Of a stretch of DNA of 64,000 nucleotides, positions 10,749-18,620 are shown piece by piece (position 1 is the first letter of the stretch; each line of letters opens with the position of its first letter). The DNA comes from Pseudomonas khorasanensis. Its GTDB lineage: Bacteria; Pseudomonadota; Gammaproteobacteria; Pseudomonadales; Pseudomonadaceae. The stretch is from assembly GCF_014268505.2 (NCBI RefSeq), contig NZ_JABWQP020000001.1, forward strand, positions 682,001 through 746,000. Direction: 5' to 3'. The notes beneath the pieces were generated by a model. That model had not been told where the DNA came from and did no database searches. It saw nothing but the letters and a program-made list of their open reading frames with translations. The position numbers were made by a program, and so were the translations under genes.

Positions 10749-11089
10749 TACTACTCCCTGTAAAGGTATCTGTGGACGTCCACGGCGGGTTTTAAAACCA
10801 TAGATAGGGAGCGCTTGACGGGGTTGCCTGATATCTGGCGATTGAGCAGATGAACGATCACAGTGTTGTTATTACGTTGAATTAAAAGGGAATAATAATT
10901 TTTACCGTTTGTCGGAACGCTGGATCCAACCCATTCTGAATGAAACAAAATGTGTCATTTATGACATTTGCCTAAAGGCCGGAGCATGAGTCTGCACAGC
11001 TGATGGTTGGGGTGATGGCGAAGCAATATCGAAACCTGCCACGCCTGCGAGATGCGTGGGGTTAATCACTCGCCAAAAGGTATTAATGA
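10749..11089 (-). promoter_or_regulatory. AT-richer upstream region of the adhesin gene with two palindromes
   Basis: This 341-bp gap separates the esterase gene from the adhesin start and should hold the adhesin promoter. Two inverted repeats are visible. TGTCAT-TT-ATGACA (10953-10966) lies about 205 bp upstream of the start codon. GTGGACGTCCAC (10772-10783), a perfect 12-bp palindrome, lies 24 bp upstream of the ATG and could act as an operator or as a hairpin near the ribosome site. I cannot assign a regulator. A 65-codon open frame at 10751-10948 on the minus strand looks fortuitous. Confidence 0.45.
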
Positions 11090-12124
11090 CTAAGAGCAAG
11101 AGTCGAGACGGGCGTTGTATAAGAATCTGATCTGGCGTGATTCTCTACTTTGAGGAGCATCTTTTGGGCAGCAATCAGTTAATGCGCTGCCTATTGATCG
11201 CCGAAGTGATCGAACGATATCCATGGCGCATTGATCAGTGATGCTACCGGGATGCTGATCAAACATGTGCGGTGCCCCGGGATAGACATGAAATTCCACG
11301 GCTACACCCGAACGAGACAAACGCGTGGCGAAGGCAATGTCCTCTTCAAGGAACAAATCCAGCGCCCCGACCGAAAGAAATGTGGGTGGCAGATCGCTCA
11401 GGTCTGTCTGCAGCGCGGGTGAAAACCAGCCGATGCGCTCGTCATCAAGTGCGTAGGTTCCGCGCAGGGATTGCCAGCAGAATTGGTTGGCCTGGGGCGA
11501 CCAGCCAATGACTCCCGTCGTGCTGTTTTCGTGGGGCGAGTGTGCGCTGCCCGAACGGTAATCCAGCATCGGATAAATCAGCACCTGACGGGCGATGGGA
11601 TATTCGCCTCGGTCGCGCGCCACAATCGCCAGCGCTGCCGCCAGGCCTCCACCGGCGCTGTGGCCCATGACGACCAATTTGCCGATGTTGATATCGAGCG
11701 CCTGTTGATTCGCGAAAATCCAGCCGAGCGCCGCATAACAATCTTCCAGTGGAACCGGGAAGGGGTGTTCTGGCGCAAGGCGATAATCGACGGCGACGAT
11801 AATCGTGCCTAGTTCTTCGGCTAGACCGGCCAGATATTCGTCGGCCATTTCAGGTCGGCCCAGGACAAAACCTCCGCCGTGGATATAAAGGATCACTGGG
11901 CAGGTTTTACCCTGTTTCGCGACCTCGGGCTGGTAGAGGCAGAGTCGCAAATCCTCGCCGTCGTGACTTTTTGCCCAGGCGCTTTGGCAACGCGCTTGTT
12001 CGGCGGATTTGAAACCTGCGTGGACCCGTTTGCGGATGCCCGGCAGTGTCAGCAGCGACCAGGCTTCGGCGTCGCAGGTCAAGAAACTATGGAACGCAGG
12101 ATCAAGCAGTTCATGAGGTTTCAA
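11090..12124 (-). CDS. Alpha/beta hydrolase of the hormone-sensitive-lipase (acetyl esterase) family
   Basis: The 344-residue protein has the HSL-family oxyanion motif HGGGF (82-86), the nucleophile elbow GHSAGG (Ser156), an acidic residue in GALDLF (Asp256) and the catalytic His in GAPHMFD (His286). It is expected to hydrolyse short-chain esters in the cytoplasm; no signal peptide is seen. Translation appears to start at TTG (12122-12124), because AAGGAG sits 7 nt upstream and no better ATG exists. It lies 62 bp downstream of the transketolase pair on the same strand, so it is probably the last gene of that catabolic operon and may de-esterify the substrate. The C-terminal 30 residues (after about 310) are basic and not typical of the family. 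Confidence 0.85.
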   Translation of the reverse strand: MKPHELLDPAFHSFLTCDAEAWSLLTLPGIRKRVHAGFKSAEQARCQSAWAKSHDGEDLRLCLYQPEVAKQGKTCPVILYIHGGGFVLGRPEMADEYLAGLAEELGTIIVAVDYRLAPEHPFPVPLEDCYAALGWIFANQQALDINIGKLVVMGHSAGGGLAAALAIVARDRGEYPIARQVLIYPMLDYRSGSAHSPHENSTTGVIGWSPQANQFCWQSLRGTYALDDERIGWFSPALQTDLSDLPPTFLSVGALDLFLEEDIAFATRLSRSGVAVEFHVYPGAPHMFDQHPGSITDQCAMDIVRSLRRSIGSALTDCCPKDAPQSRESRQIRFLYNARLDSCS

Positions 12125-12186
12125 CGTTTTGCTCCTTTTGCAGAGTGACGAGGCGCCCCCGAATCGAAGCGCCTTTCACGATGGCG

Positions 12187-13209
12187 CTACAACCAGGCCT
12201 TGATCTGGGCGCACACGGCGGTTGTCGAGATGCCGTATCGGTCGTGCAGCGTCGGCAATGCGCCCGCGTCCAGGAAGGCGTCGGGCAAAGCGATTTGCCG
12301 GAACGTCGGCGTCACGCCGTTGCGCAGGAGCAACCCGGCGACAGCTTCGCCGAGGCCGCCAATGATCGAGCTGTTCTCGGCCGTAACCACCAGTCGCCCG
12401 GACTTGCGCGCTTCGGCCAGAAGGGTCTGTTCATCCAGTGGCTTGATGGTCGGTACGTGCAGGACGGCAACGTCAATGCCGTCTGCCTGCAGTTGCCTGG
12501 CCGCTTCCAGTGAGCGCATGGTCATCAACCCGGTGGAGATGATCAGGACATCATTGCCGGTGCGCAGGGTCTTGGCTTTGCCGATTTCGAACTGGTAGCC
12601 GTACTCGTCCAGCACCAATGGAACGTTGCCCCGCAGCAAACGCATGTAGACCGGTCCCTGGTGCGCGGCGATGGCCGGCACAGCCTGTTCGATTTCCAGC
12701 GCATCGCAGGGATCGACGATCATCAGGTTGGGCATGGCGCGGAAGATCGCCAGGTCATCGGTGGCCTGATGGCTAGGGCCGTAACCGGTCGTGAGGCCGG
12801 GAAGACCACAGACAATCTTCACGTTGAGATTTTCTTCGGCGATGGCCATGCAGATGAAGTCATAAGCGCGACGCGACGCGAACACGGCGTAAGTCGTGGC
12901 GAACGGCACAAAGCCTTCGCGGGCCATACCGGCGGCGGCGCTCATCAGCAACTGCTCGGCCATGCCCATTTGATAGAAACGATCCGGGTGCGCCTTCGCA
13001 AAGATGTGCAGGTCGGTGTACTTGGACAGGTCGGCGGAAAGACCGACGATGTCCGCGCGCTGATCCGCCAGGGCCGCCAGTGCGTGGCCGAACGGCGCCG
13101 ATCGGGTCGCCTGGCCTTCGGAGGCAATGGACGCGATCATCGCCGAAGTGGTCAAGCGCTTTTTGATCGGTTCGCCCGTCGAAGTCGGAGTGTTTGCGGC
13201 GTTGCTCAT
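12187..13209 (-). CDS. Transketolase-like protein, C-terminal (pyrimidine-binding plus C) subunit
   Basis: The 340-residue protein corresponds to the second half of transketolase. It carries the pyrimidine-binding domain (QMGMAEQ, with the Glu that activates ThDP, followed by AGMAREGFVPFATTYAVF and SHQATDD) and the C-terminal domain from about residue 215. It overlaps the upstream N-terminal subunit gene by 4 bp (ATGA), so the two are translationally coupled and should form one enzyme. Start support: AAGGA about 8 nt upstream of the ATG. The first 35 residues are a low-complexity Thr/Ser/Ala extension. Split transketolases of this kind are known in dedicated sugar pathways (for example apulose-4-phosphate and sulfofructose transketolases), so housekeeping pentose-phosphate use is less likely. 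The substrate is unknown. Confidence 0.88.
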   Translation of the reverse strand: MSNAANTPTSTGEPIKKRLTTSAMIASIASEGQATRSAPFGHALAALADQRADIVGLSADLSKYTDLHIFAKAHPDRFYQMGMAEQLLMSAAAGMAREGFVPFATTYAVFASRRAYDFICMAIAEENLNVKIVCGLPGLTTGYGPSHQATDDLAIFRAMPNLMIVDPCDALEIEQAVPAIAAHQGPVYMRLLRGNVPLVLDEYGYQFEIGKAKTLRTGNDVLIISTGLMTMRSLEAARQLQADGIDVAVLHVPTIKPLDEQTLLAEARKSGRLVVTAENSSIIGGLGEAVAGLLLRNGVTPTFRQIALPDAFLDAGALPTLHDRYGISTTAVCAQIKAWL

Positions 13210-14054
13210 TGGTTCTTTCCTTCTTCAAGGTTGCTCAGTGCCAGATCCCATTCGTGCTCTTCCACGCGAATGAAGTGGGTTTTCTCCCGGGTTTCCAGAA
13301 ACGGCACACCTTTGCCCATTTTGGTATCGCAAATGATCACGCGCGGCTGGCTGCCCGAGTGATTGCGCGCGGCATCGAACGCGGCGACCAGCGCGTCGAG
13401 GTCATTGCCATCGACGCGCTGGGTGAACCAGCCGAACGCTTGCCAGCGATCGACGATGGGCTCGAACGAGAGGATTTCGCTGGAGTAACCATCGGCTTGC
13501 TGGTTATTGACGTCGACAATGGCGATCAGGTTGTCGAGCTTCCAGTGCGAAGCCGACATGACCGCTTCCCATGTCGAGCCTTCGTTCAGCTCGCCATCCG
13601 ACAGCAGGTTGTAGACGAAGGAGGGCGAGCCCTTGCGCTTCAGCCCCAGGCAGGCACCGACCGCGATGCCCAATCCCTGACCCAGCGAGCCGCCGGTGAT
13701 TTCCATGCCCGGGGTGTAGGTGGCCATGCCTGACATCGGCAGGCGGCTGTCGTCCGATCCGTAGGTTTCCAGTTCATCAAGCGGGATGATTTCGGCTTCG
13801 ATCAGGGCCGCGTACAGCGCAATGGCGTAATGGCCGATGGAGAGGTAGAAGCGATCGCGCTGCTCCCATTCAGGGTCTGCCGGGCGATGGTTCATCGCAT
13901 GAAAGTAAGAAACCGCGAGCAGGTCGGCAGCGCCGAGGGCCTGGCCCACATAACCCTGGCCCTGAACCTGGCCCATGCGCAACGCGTGGCGGCGAATGTT
14001 GTGCGCGCGCTCCGCCAGGCTAGTGGGTGCAGCGTGTGAAAGATTAGTCGTCAT
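13206..14054 (-). CDS. Transketolase-like protein, N-terminal (ThDP diphosphate-binding) subunit
   Basis: The 282-residue protein is the N-terminal half of a split transketolase. Visible motifs are GHYAIALYA, the loop GGSLGQGLGIAVG and the Mg/ThDP motif SDGELNEG...VDVNN (near residues 158-190). It is encoded upstream of the C-terminal half with a 4-bp overlap, which implies a heteromeric enzyme that transfers two-carbon ketol units. It sits 17 bp downstream of an MFS transporter gene and belongs to the same operon as the transporter and the SDR dehydrogenase. No isomerase or kinase of the known split-transketolase pathways is nearby, so the physiological ketose is not identified. Confidence 0.88.
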   Translation of the reverse strand: MTTNLSHAAPTSLAERAHNIRRHALRMGQVQGQGYVGQALGAADLLAVSYFHAMNHRPADPEWEQRDRFYLSIGHYAIALYAALIEAEIIPLDELETYGSDDSRLPMSGMATYTPGMEITGGSLGQGLGIAVGACLGLKRKGSPSFVYNLLSDGELNEGSTWEAVMSASHWKLDNLIAIVDVNNQQADGYSSEILSFEPIVDRWQAFGWFTQRVDGNDLDALVAAFDAARNHSGSQPRVIICDTKMGKGVPFLETREKTHFIRVEEHEWDLALSNLEEGKNQ

Positions 14055-14071
14055 GATGAAACTCCGTTAAA

Positions 14072-15370
14072 TCAACGATTGACCAGGGCGGCGGGAATAC
14101 GCAGGACCAGGCTGGCGCCGAGGAACAGCACACCCGTGATCAGGTACATGCCGATGGCGCTGGAACCGGTCACTGTGGTGATCCAGCCAATCAGATAAGG
14201 CGAGCAGAACCCGGCGAGGTTGGCGAAGCTGTTGACCGCGGCAATGCCGGCAGCGGCAGACACCCCTCCAAGCAACGTGGTGGGCAGCATCCAGAACAGC
14301 GACGTGGCGGACAAAATCCCGGACGCGGCGAGGCAGAGACTGAGGATGGACAGTGTCGAGTTGCCGCCCATCATTGCAGCCAGGCTTAAACCGACAGCGC
14401 CGGCAATCATCGGCACGATCAGGTGCCAGCGGCGCTCGCGGTGTTTGTCACCACTGCGGCCGACCAGCAGCATGGCGACGATGGCACACAGATAGGGCAG
14501 GCTGGTCAGAAAGCCGATGTGCAGCGGGTCGGAAACCCCGGCATTACGCACCAGCGTCGGCAGCCAGAAAGTTATCGCGTACTGCCCCATCACGACGCAG
14601 AAGTAGATAGCCGCCAGCAGCCACAAACGACGGTCACGGATGAACTCGCCGACCGATGCGTGGGTGACTTTGTGCTGGTCGTCTTCGGCCAGTTCGCGGG
14701 TGATCAGGGCTTTTTCTTCGTCGTTCAGCCAGGTGGCCTGATGCACGCCGTCTTTCAGGTAGCTCAACACCAGCAGCCCGACGACGACGGTGGGCACCGC
14801 CTCAAGGACAAACATCCATTGCCAGCCTGCCCAGCCATGCACACCGGCAAAATGGTTCATGATCCAGCCGGAAAGAGGGCCGCCGACCATGCCCGAGAGC
14901 GGAATGGCGATGAACCACAGCACCGTCATGCGGGCCCGGCGGTAGGACGGAAACCAGTATGTCAGGTACAACAACAGGCCCGGTGCCAGACCGGCTTCGG
15001 CGATGCCGAGCAAGAACCGCAGGGCATAGAACTGCCACGCGGTTTCGACGAAGGCGAACATGGCCGAGACGATGCCCCAGGTGATCATGATCCGCGCGAT
15101 CCACACGCGCGCACCGACCTTGTGGAGGATGATGTTGCTGGGCACTTCGCAAAGGAAATAGCCGATGAAGAACACGCCGGCGCCCAGTCCGTAGACCGTT
15201 TCGCTGAGGGCCAGATCGTTCATCATTTGCAGCTTGGCGAAGCCGACGTTGACCCGATCCAGATAGGCGCACAGGTAGCACAGCATCAGGAAGGGCATGA
15301 GGCGCCACGCCGTCTTGCGATAGGCGGAAGAGCGCACGGTCGAAACCGCTTCGAGCGACAGGGTAGTCAT
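14072..15370 (-). CDS. MFS transporter, anion:cation symporter (ACS) type
   Basis: The 432-residue polytopic protein has 12 likely membrane segments. The opening TAWRLMPFLMLCYLCAYLDR and the following VNVGFAKLQM resemble ACS-family permeases for sugar acids and other organic anions (galactonate, glucarate, tartrate, phthalate types). I place the start at 15370 (MTTLSLEAV) because the longer frame to 15442 adds a hydrophilic segment with no family counterpart. An AAGAGA stretch lies upstream. It lies between the SDR gene and the split transketolase genes. It probably imports the compound that these enzymes oxidise and cleave, most likely a polyhydroxylated acid. Confidence 0.85.
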   Translation of the reverse strand: MTTLSLEAVSTVRSSAYRKTAWRLMPFLMLCYLCAYLDRVNVGFAKLQMMNDLALSETVYGLGAGVFFIGYFLCEVPSNIILHKVGARVWIARIMITWGIVSAMFAFVETAWQFYALRFLLGIAEAGLAPGLLLYLTYWFPSYRRARMTVLWFIAIPLSGMVGGPLSGWIMNHFAGVHGWAGWQWMFVLEAVPTVVVGLLVLSYLKDGVHQATWLNDEEKALITRELAEDDQHKVTHASVGEFIRDRRLWLLAAIYFCVVMGQYAITFWLPTLVRNAGVSDPLHIGFLTSLPYLCAIVAMLLVGRSGDKHRERRWHLIVPMIAGAVGLSLAAMMGGNSTLSILSLCLAASGILSATSLFWMLPTTLLGGVSAAAGIAAVNSFANLAGFCSPYLIGWITTVTGSSAIGMYLITGVLFLGASLVLRIPAALVNR

Positions 15371-15469
15371 GATGGTCTGATCTCTTGTTTTTATTGACCG
15401 CCAGGCCTCAGGCCCGGCTGCGTCATCGATCCAGAACCGCACGGGCCGCGCAGGCCCGCCCAGAGGTAC

Positions 15470-16219
15470 TCAGTGAATCAGCATGCCGCCGTTCACATCG
15501 AGGGTGATACCGGTCAGATAAGAGGATAGGTCGCTGGCCAGGAACAGCGCGGCGTTGGCGACGTCCTGCGCCTCGCCCAGGCGACCGAGGGGAATGCCTT
15601 CGATGATCGCGTGACGACGCTCATCCTGCATCAGGCCGCCGGTGATGTCGGTGTGAATCAAACCGGGCGCGATGGAGTTGACGCGAATATTGTCCGGCCC
15701 CAACTCCCGCGCCATGGCTTTGCCCAGGCCCAGCACACCGGCCTTGGCCGCGCTGTAATGAGGGCCACCGAAAATGCCGCCACCTCGTTGGGCAGACACG
15801 GACGACATGCACACGATGCTGCCGCAAGACTGCTGACGCATGAGCGGAATCACCGCTTGCGACATCAAAAGGGTGCCGCGCAGGCTGACGTCGAGCACCT
15901 TGTCGTAGTCCGAGGGGCGAATGTCGAGTGTCTTCAATGGCTGGGTGATGCCGGCATTGTTGACGAGGATGTCGATGCGGCCGAAGTGTTCGATGATGGC
16001 GGCAACGGCCTGCTGAACCTGCGACTCGTCGGCGACATTGGCGGCCAGTCCGAGATGACCTTCGCCCAGTGAGGCGGCGGCATCACGCGCAGCAGATGCA
16101 TCCAGATCGAGGATGACGACATGCGCGCCGTGCTGCGCGAATGTGGTCGCCGTAGCGCGACCGATGCCACGGGCAGATGCGGCACCGGTGATGATTGCGA
16201 CTTTGCCTTGGAGAAGCAT
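15470..16219 (-). CDS. Short-chain dehydrogenase/reductase (SDR)
   Basis: The 249-residue classical SDR has the N-terminal nucleotide-binding TGAASARGIGRA (TGxxxGxG type), NNAG near residue 90, the catalytic Ser in CMSSVSAQRGG and the YSAAKAG (YxxxK) pair. The C-terminus TLDVNGGMLIH is typical of the family. The start at 16219 (MLLQGKVAIITG) is favoured over 16318 because Rossmann SDRs begin just before the first strand and GAGGGA precedes it. It is the first gene of the minus-strand operon and faces the LysR regulator at 16413 across a shared promoter. It is expected to be an NAD(P)-dependent alcohol or polyol dehydrogenase feeding the transketolase. Confidence 0.88.
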   Translation of the reverse strand: MLLQGKVAIITGAASARGIGRATATTFAQHGAHVVILDLDASAARDAAASLGEGHLGLAANVADESQVQQAVAAIIEHFGRIDILVNNAGITQPLKTLDIRPSDYDKVLDVSLRGTLLMSQAVIPLMRQQSCGSIVCMSSVSAQRGGGIFGGPHYSAAKAGVLGLGKAMARELGPDNIRVNSIAPGLIHTDITGGLMQDERRHAIIEGIPLGRLGEAQDVANAALFLASDLSSYLTGITLDVNGGMLIH

Positions 16220-16322
16220 GGAGGGTTCCCTCAGATTGTTTTTATCAGGTCGATCCGTGAAGAACCGATGACTCAGCTTGTCCTCCGAGGGGGTGTTGAG
16301 CAATAACGCGAAAGTCACTCAA

Positions 16323-16341
16323 TGCTGAAAAAAATTCAGCA
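16323..16341. promoter_or_regulatory. Perfect LysR-type operator between divergent genes
   Basis: TGCTGAA-AAAAA-TTCAGCA is a perfect 7-5-7 inverted repeat that contains the LysR-type T-N11-A core (TGAA-N5-TTCA). It sits between the SDR operon start (16219) and the LysR gene start (16413), which is where such a regulator would bind to control both promoters. Confidence 0.7.
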
Positions 16342-16412
16342 CTCGTCAAGCCACCTCGCAGATGATTGAATCAAACCCAGCCAATCATTATAAAAAACGC
16401 AGCGGAGTTCCC

Positions 16413-17330
16413 ATGCGCGCTGATACAGATGCACCAATGATCCTGCCACCGCTGAGAGCAATTCAGGCCTTCGAGCAAACGGCTCGCTTCGGTAACGTTG
16501 CCCGGGCAGCTGAAGTGCTTGATTTGACGCCTTCGGCGGTCAGTCACCAATTGGCCAAACTCGAGGGGATGATCGGCCGACAATTATTTGTCCGAGCGGC
16601 GCGCGGCGTGTCCCTCACCCCGGTGGGCGAGCAGTACCTCAAAGAAGTCTCGGGCATTCTTCATAGCCTCGCCGTCGCCACCGAGCGGGCGGCCAGCGAT
16701 GTCAGCCTTGACTGTCTTCGCCTGCACTCATCCCCCAGCTTCGGCCTGCTCTGGCTGATGCCGCGCCTGGAGGCCTTTCGTGCAAGTCACCCGGACATTC
16801 AGATCAACCTGTCATGTTCCTATGAATCGCTGCATTTCAGTCGCGACAAGATCGACGTCGATATCCGCCACGGGCTGCCCAACTGGCCGAGCTATGAAGT
16901 TCGCACGGTCAGGAATGAAAAATTCGCGGTGCTGACTTCACCCAAGCTGCTCGCGCAACGCCCTGTCAGGGGGGCGCCGGATCTGCTTGATTGTGATTTG
17001 ATTCTGTCGGAAGCCACGCTGCTGAAATGGCCGCAATGGTTTGCCCAACATGGTTTGGCGCGACCGGAGCGGCCCTATGCGCTGAGCTTCGACCGCTCCT
17101 ACATGTCGTTGGAAGCTGCCAGCCATGGACTGGGATTCGCTTTGGAGAGCACGTTGCTCGCGCAAAAATATCTGGCCGCTGGCACTTTGGTTGAGGTCGC
17201 CCCTCAATCACTGAGCGCGTCGGTGGCCGCGCATCACCTGGTGTTTCCAAAAGCGCATTCCGGCTTCCCGCGTGTCAGACGATTTCTGGCATGGATGGAA
17301 AGTGAACTGGGGCACGAGTTCGCGTATTGA
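16413..17330 (+). CDS. LysR-family regulator of the GcvA type
   Basis: The 305-residue LTTR begins LPPLRAIQAFEQTARFGN, with a winged helix-turn-helix (AAEVLDLTPSAVSHQLAKLE) and a C-terminal effector domain. The PLRAIQAFE opening and the RGVSLTPVGEQYL wing are typical of GcvA-like LTTRs. I prefer the ATG at 16413 over one at 16362 because GCGGAG lies 5 nt before it and the extra 17 residues are unlike family members. It is transcribed divergently from the SDR/MFS/transketolase operon, with a perfect T-N11-A palindrome in between, so it probably regulates that operon in response to its substrate. Confidence 0.87.
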   Translation: MRADTDAPMILPPLRAIQAFEQTARFGNVARAAEVLDLTPSAVSHQLAKLEGMIGRQLFVRAARGVSLTPVGEQYLKEVSGILHSLAVATERAASDVSLDCLRLHSSPSFGLLWLMPRLEAFRASHPDIQINLSCSYESLHFSRDKIDVDIRHGLPNWPSYEVRTVRNEKFAVLTSPKLLAQRPVRGAPDLLDCDLILSEATLLKWPQWFAQHGLARPERPYALSFDRSYMSLEAASHGLGFALESTLLAQKYLAAGTLVEVAPQSLSASVAAHHLVFPKAHSGFPRVRRFLAWMESELGHEFAY

Positions 17331-17449
17331 GCGGTGGCGTCTTCACCCGGCCAGGCGCTGATTGGCTTGCCCGTTAATTCTTTCAAACTCTGCGAACGGC
17401 TCAAGGTCAACCCATTACCAGATCGTTCGTAATTGCCAGAGGTGAAGGA

Positions 17450-17674
17450 ATGGATAACTACCACATCAAGAAAAACCAGCAACGTTGGGAGCTTGTCAAA
17501 GAGGGCGCGCAACGCGCCTCTAAAGCTGCTGCTACCAAAGCTGAAATCACTCAGATCGCCAGTGAGTTTCTGCAGGGCAAAACCGCGTCTTTGAAAATCC
17601 ACAAAGAGGACGGGACGATCCAGGAGGAACGCACATTCCCGCGCGCCGCCGATCCCCGAAAGACCAAAGGCTGA
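17450..17674 (+). CDS. DUF2188 small protein
   Basis: A 74-residue basic protein whose pattern (NYHIKKNQQRWELVKEGAQRAS, then a helix, then IHKEDGTIQEERTF) matches the DUF2188 family, small proteins of unknown function that are common in Pseudomonas and often linked to stress. A GAAGGA-like ribosome site precedes the ATG. It lies 16 bp upstream of the next gene on the same strand and may be cotranscribed with it. Confidence 0.7.
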   Translation: MDNYHIKKNQQRWELVKEGAQRASKAAATKAEITQIASEFLQGKTASLKIHKEDGTIQEERTFPRAADPRKTKG

Positions 17675-17690
17675 TCAAAAGGACCTGATT

Positions 17691-18221
17691 ATGGTTATTG
17701 CATGCTTGGGATGGGGATCGCTGATCTGGAAGCCCGACGGCTTGCCGCTTGCGAGCGAATGGTTTTCGGATGGGCCACACGTGCCCGTCGAGTTTGCGCG
17801 AGTCAGTGACAGCGGCGAGCTCACCACTGCGATATGCGTGAATGGGCCTCCCTGCAAAGTGCTTTGGGCGGTACTGGACGTCGATAACCTCGACGAGGCC
17901 CGTGAGGCCCTGCGTCTGCGCGAAGGAATTCCTCAGGACTGGCCCCATGGCATCGGCAGTTTTACCCCTGGCACCTCCGCTGTGGGGGTAATGGCCGAAT
18001 GGGCGATCCCCCGCGAGTTGGACGCAGTGATCTGGACCGCGCTGCCGCCCAGATTCAAAGATGTTGAAGGTCTGGTTCCCACTGCCAATGACGCGGTATC
18101 CCATCTGGCCGGTTTGAGCGCAGAAGCCTATGAGCAGGCCCGTAACTACGTCGAACAGGTGCCTGCGCAAATCGATACACCCTATCGACGCGAGATCATT
18201 TCAAGGCTTGGGTGGAAATGA
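17691..18221 (+). CDS. Conserved hypothetical protein, possibly gamma-glutamylcyclotransferase-like
   Basis: A 176-residue soluble protein. It begins VIACLGWGSLIWKPDG, which recalls the substrate-binding [FY]GYGSL motif that opens gamma-glutamylcyclotransferase-fold proteins. Similarity beyond that motif is not evident to me, so the fold is only a suggestion. No signal peptide or membrane segment is visible. Its stop overlaps the start of the next gene (ATGA), which indicates translational coupling. The three genes 17450-18463 look like a small unit. Confidence 0.6.
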   Translation: MVIACLGWGSLIWKPDGLPLASEWFSDGPHVPVEFARVSDSGELTTAICVNGPPCKVLWAVLDVDNLDEAREALRLREGIPQDWPHGIGSFTPGTSAVGVMAEWAIPRELDAVIWTALPPRFKDVEGLVPTANDAVSHLAGLSAEAYEQARNYVEQVPAQIDTPYRREIISRLGWK

Positions 18222-18463
18222 TGAGCGCCGAAAGCCAGGCCCGAATCGCCGCTATCTTTGAGCAGTTGCTGGCGCTCAGAGAGAGCGTCAATAGCCTCCA
18301 GCAGATGGAAACCGAAACAGTCGGCGCACTTCGTGGCCATCAAACCGTGGATCCCTGCGAGGCGATGAACCTGGTGTTTCGAAAGCTCAACGACGACATC
18401 GCCAGCATGGAGGAAGCGTTGGCCACGCTTGCTGAAGCGACGGGCGATGTACCGAAGTTATAG
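18218..18463 (+). CDS. Small hypothetical helical protein
   Basis: An 81-residue protein predicted to be almost entirely helical, with heptad-like hydrophobics (IFEQLLALRESVNSLQQM and LNDDIASMEEALATLAEA). This suggests a small helical hairpin or coiled coil. The ATG overlaps the upstream stop by 4 bp. A GTG at 18212 and an ATG at 18221 are alternative starts, and GGTGG precedes them. I do not recognise a family. Coupling to the preceding gene suggests that the two proteins act together. Confidence 0.5.
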   Translation: MMSAESQARIAAIFEQLLALRESVNSLQQMETETVGALRGHQTVDPCEAMNLVFRKLNDDIASMEEALATLAEATGDVPKL

Positions 18464-18500
18464 GGCCGTTCTCAAAGCCGCGGCAACCCACAGATCCAAT

Positions 18501-18528
18501 GTGGGAGCGAGCCTGCTCGCGAAAGCGG
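18501..18528 (+). repeat. Single REP element
   Basis: This is one arm of the fluorescens-group REP (GTGGGAGCGAGCC followed by TGCTCGCGAAAGCGG). It lies in the 157-bp gap between the convergent gene pair ending at 18463 and 18621. No intact inverted partner is visible within 100 bp. A possible degraded partner (CTCGCTTCC) follows at about 18560. Confidence 0.8.
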
Positions 18529-18620
18529 AGTGCCAGTTGCAGATGAATCGCCGGCAAACTCGCTTCCAAGGTTTATGGCTGTACACAATCCAACGGGGCG
18601 AAACCATCTGTCCGTTTGCG

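Noticed and set aside
10751..10948. 65-codon minus-strand frame upstream of the adhesin
   Set aside because: It occupies the promoter region, has no recognisable sequence, and overlaps both palindromes. Probably chance.
15371..15442. Longer start for the MFS gene
   Set aside because: It adds 24 hydrophilic residues without family counterpart; the ATG at 15370 fits better.
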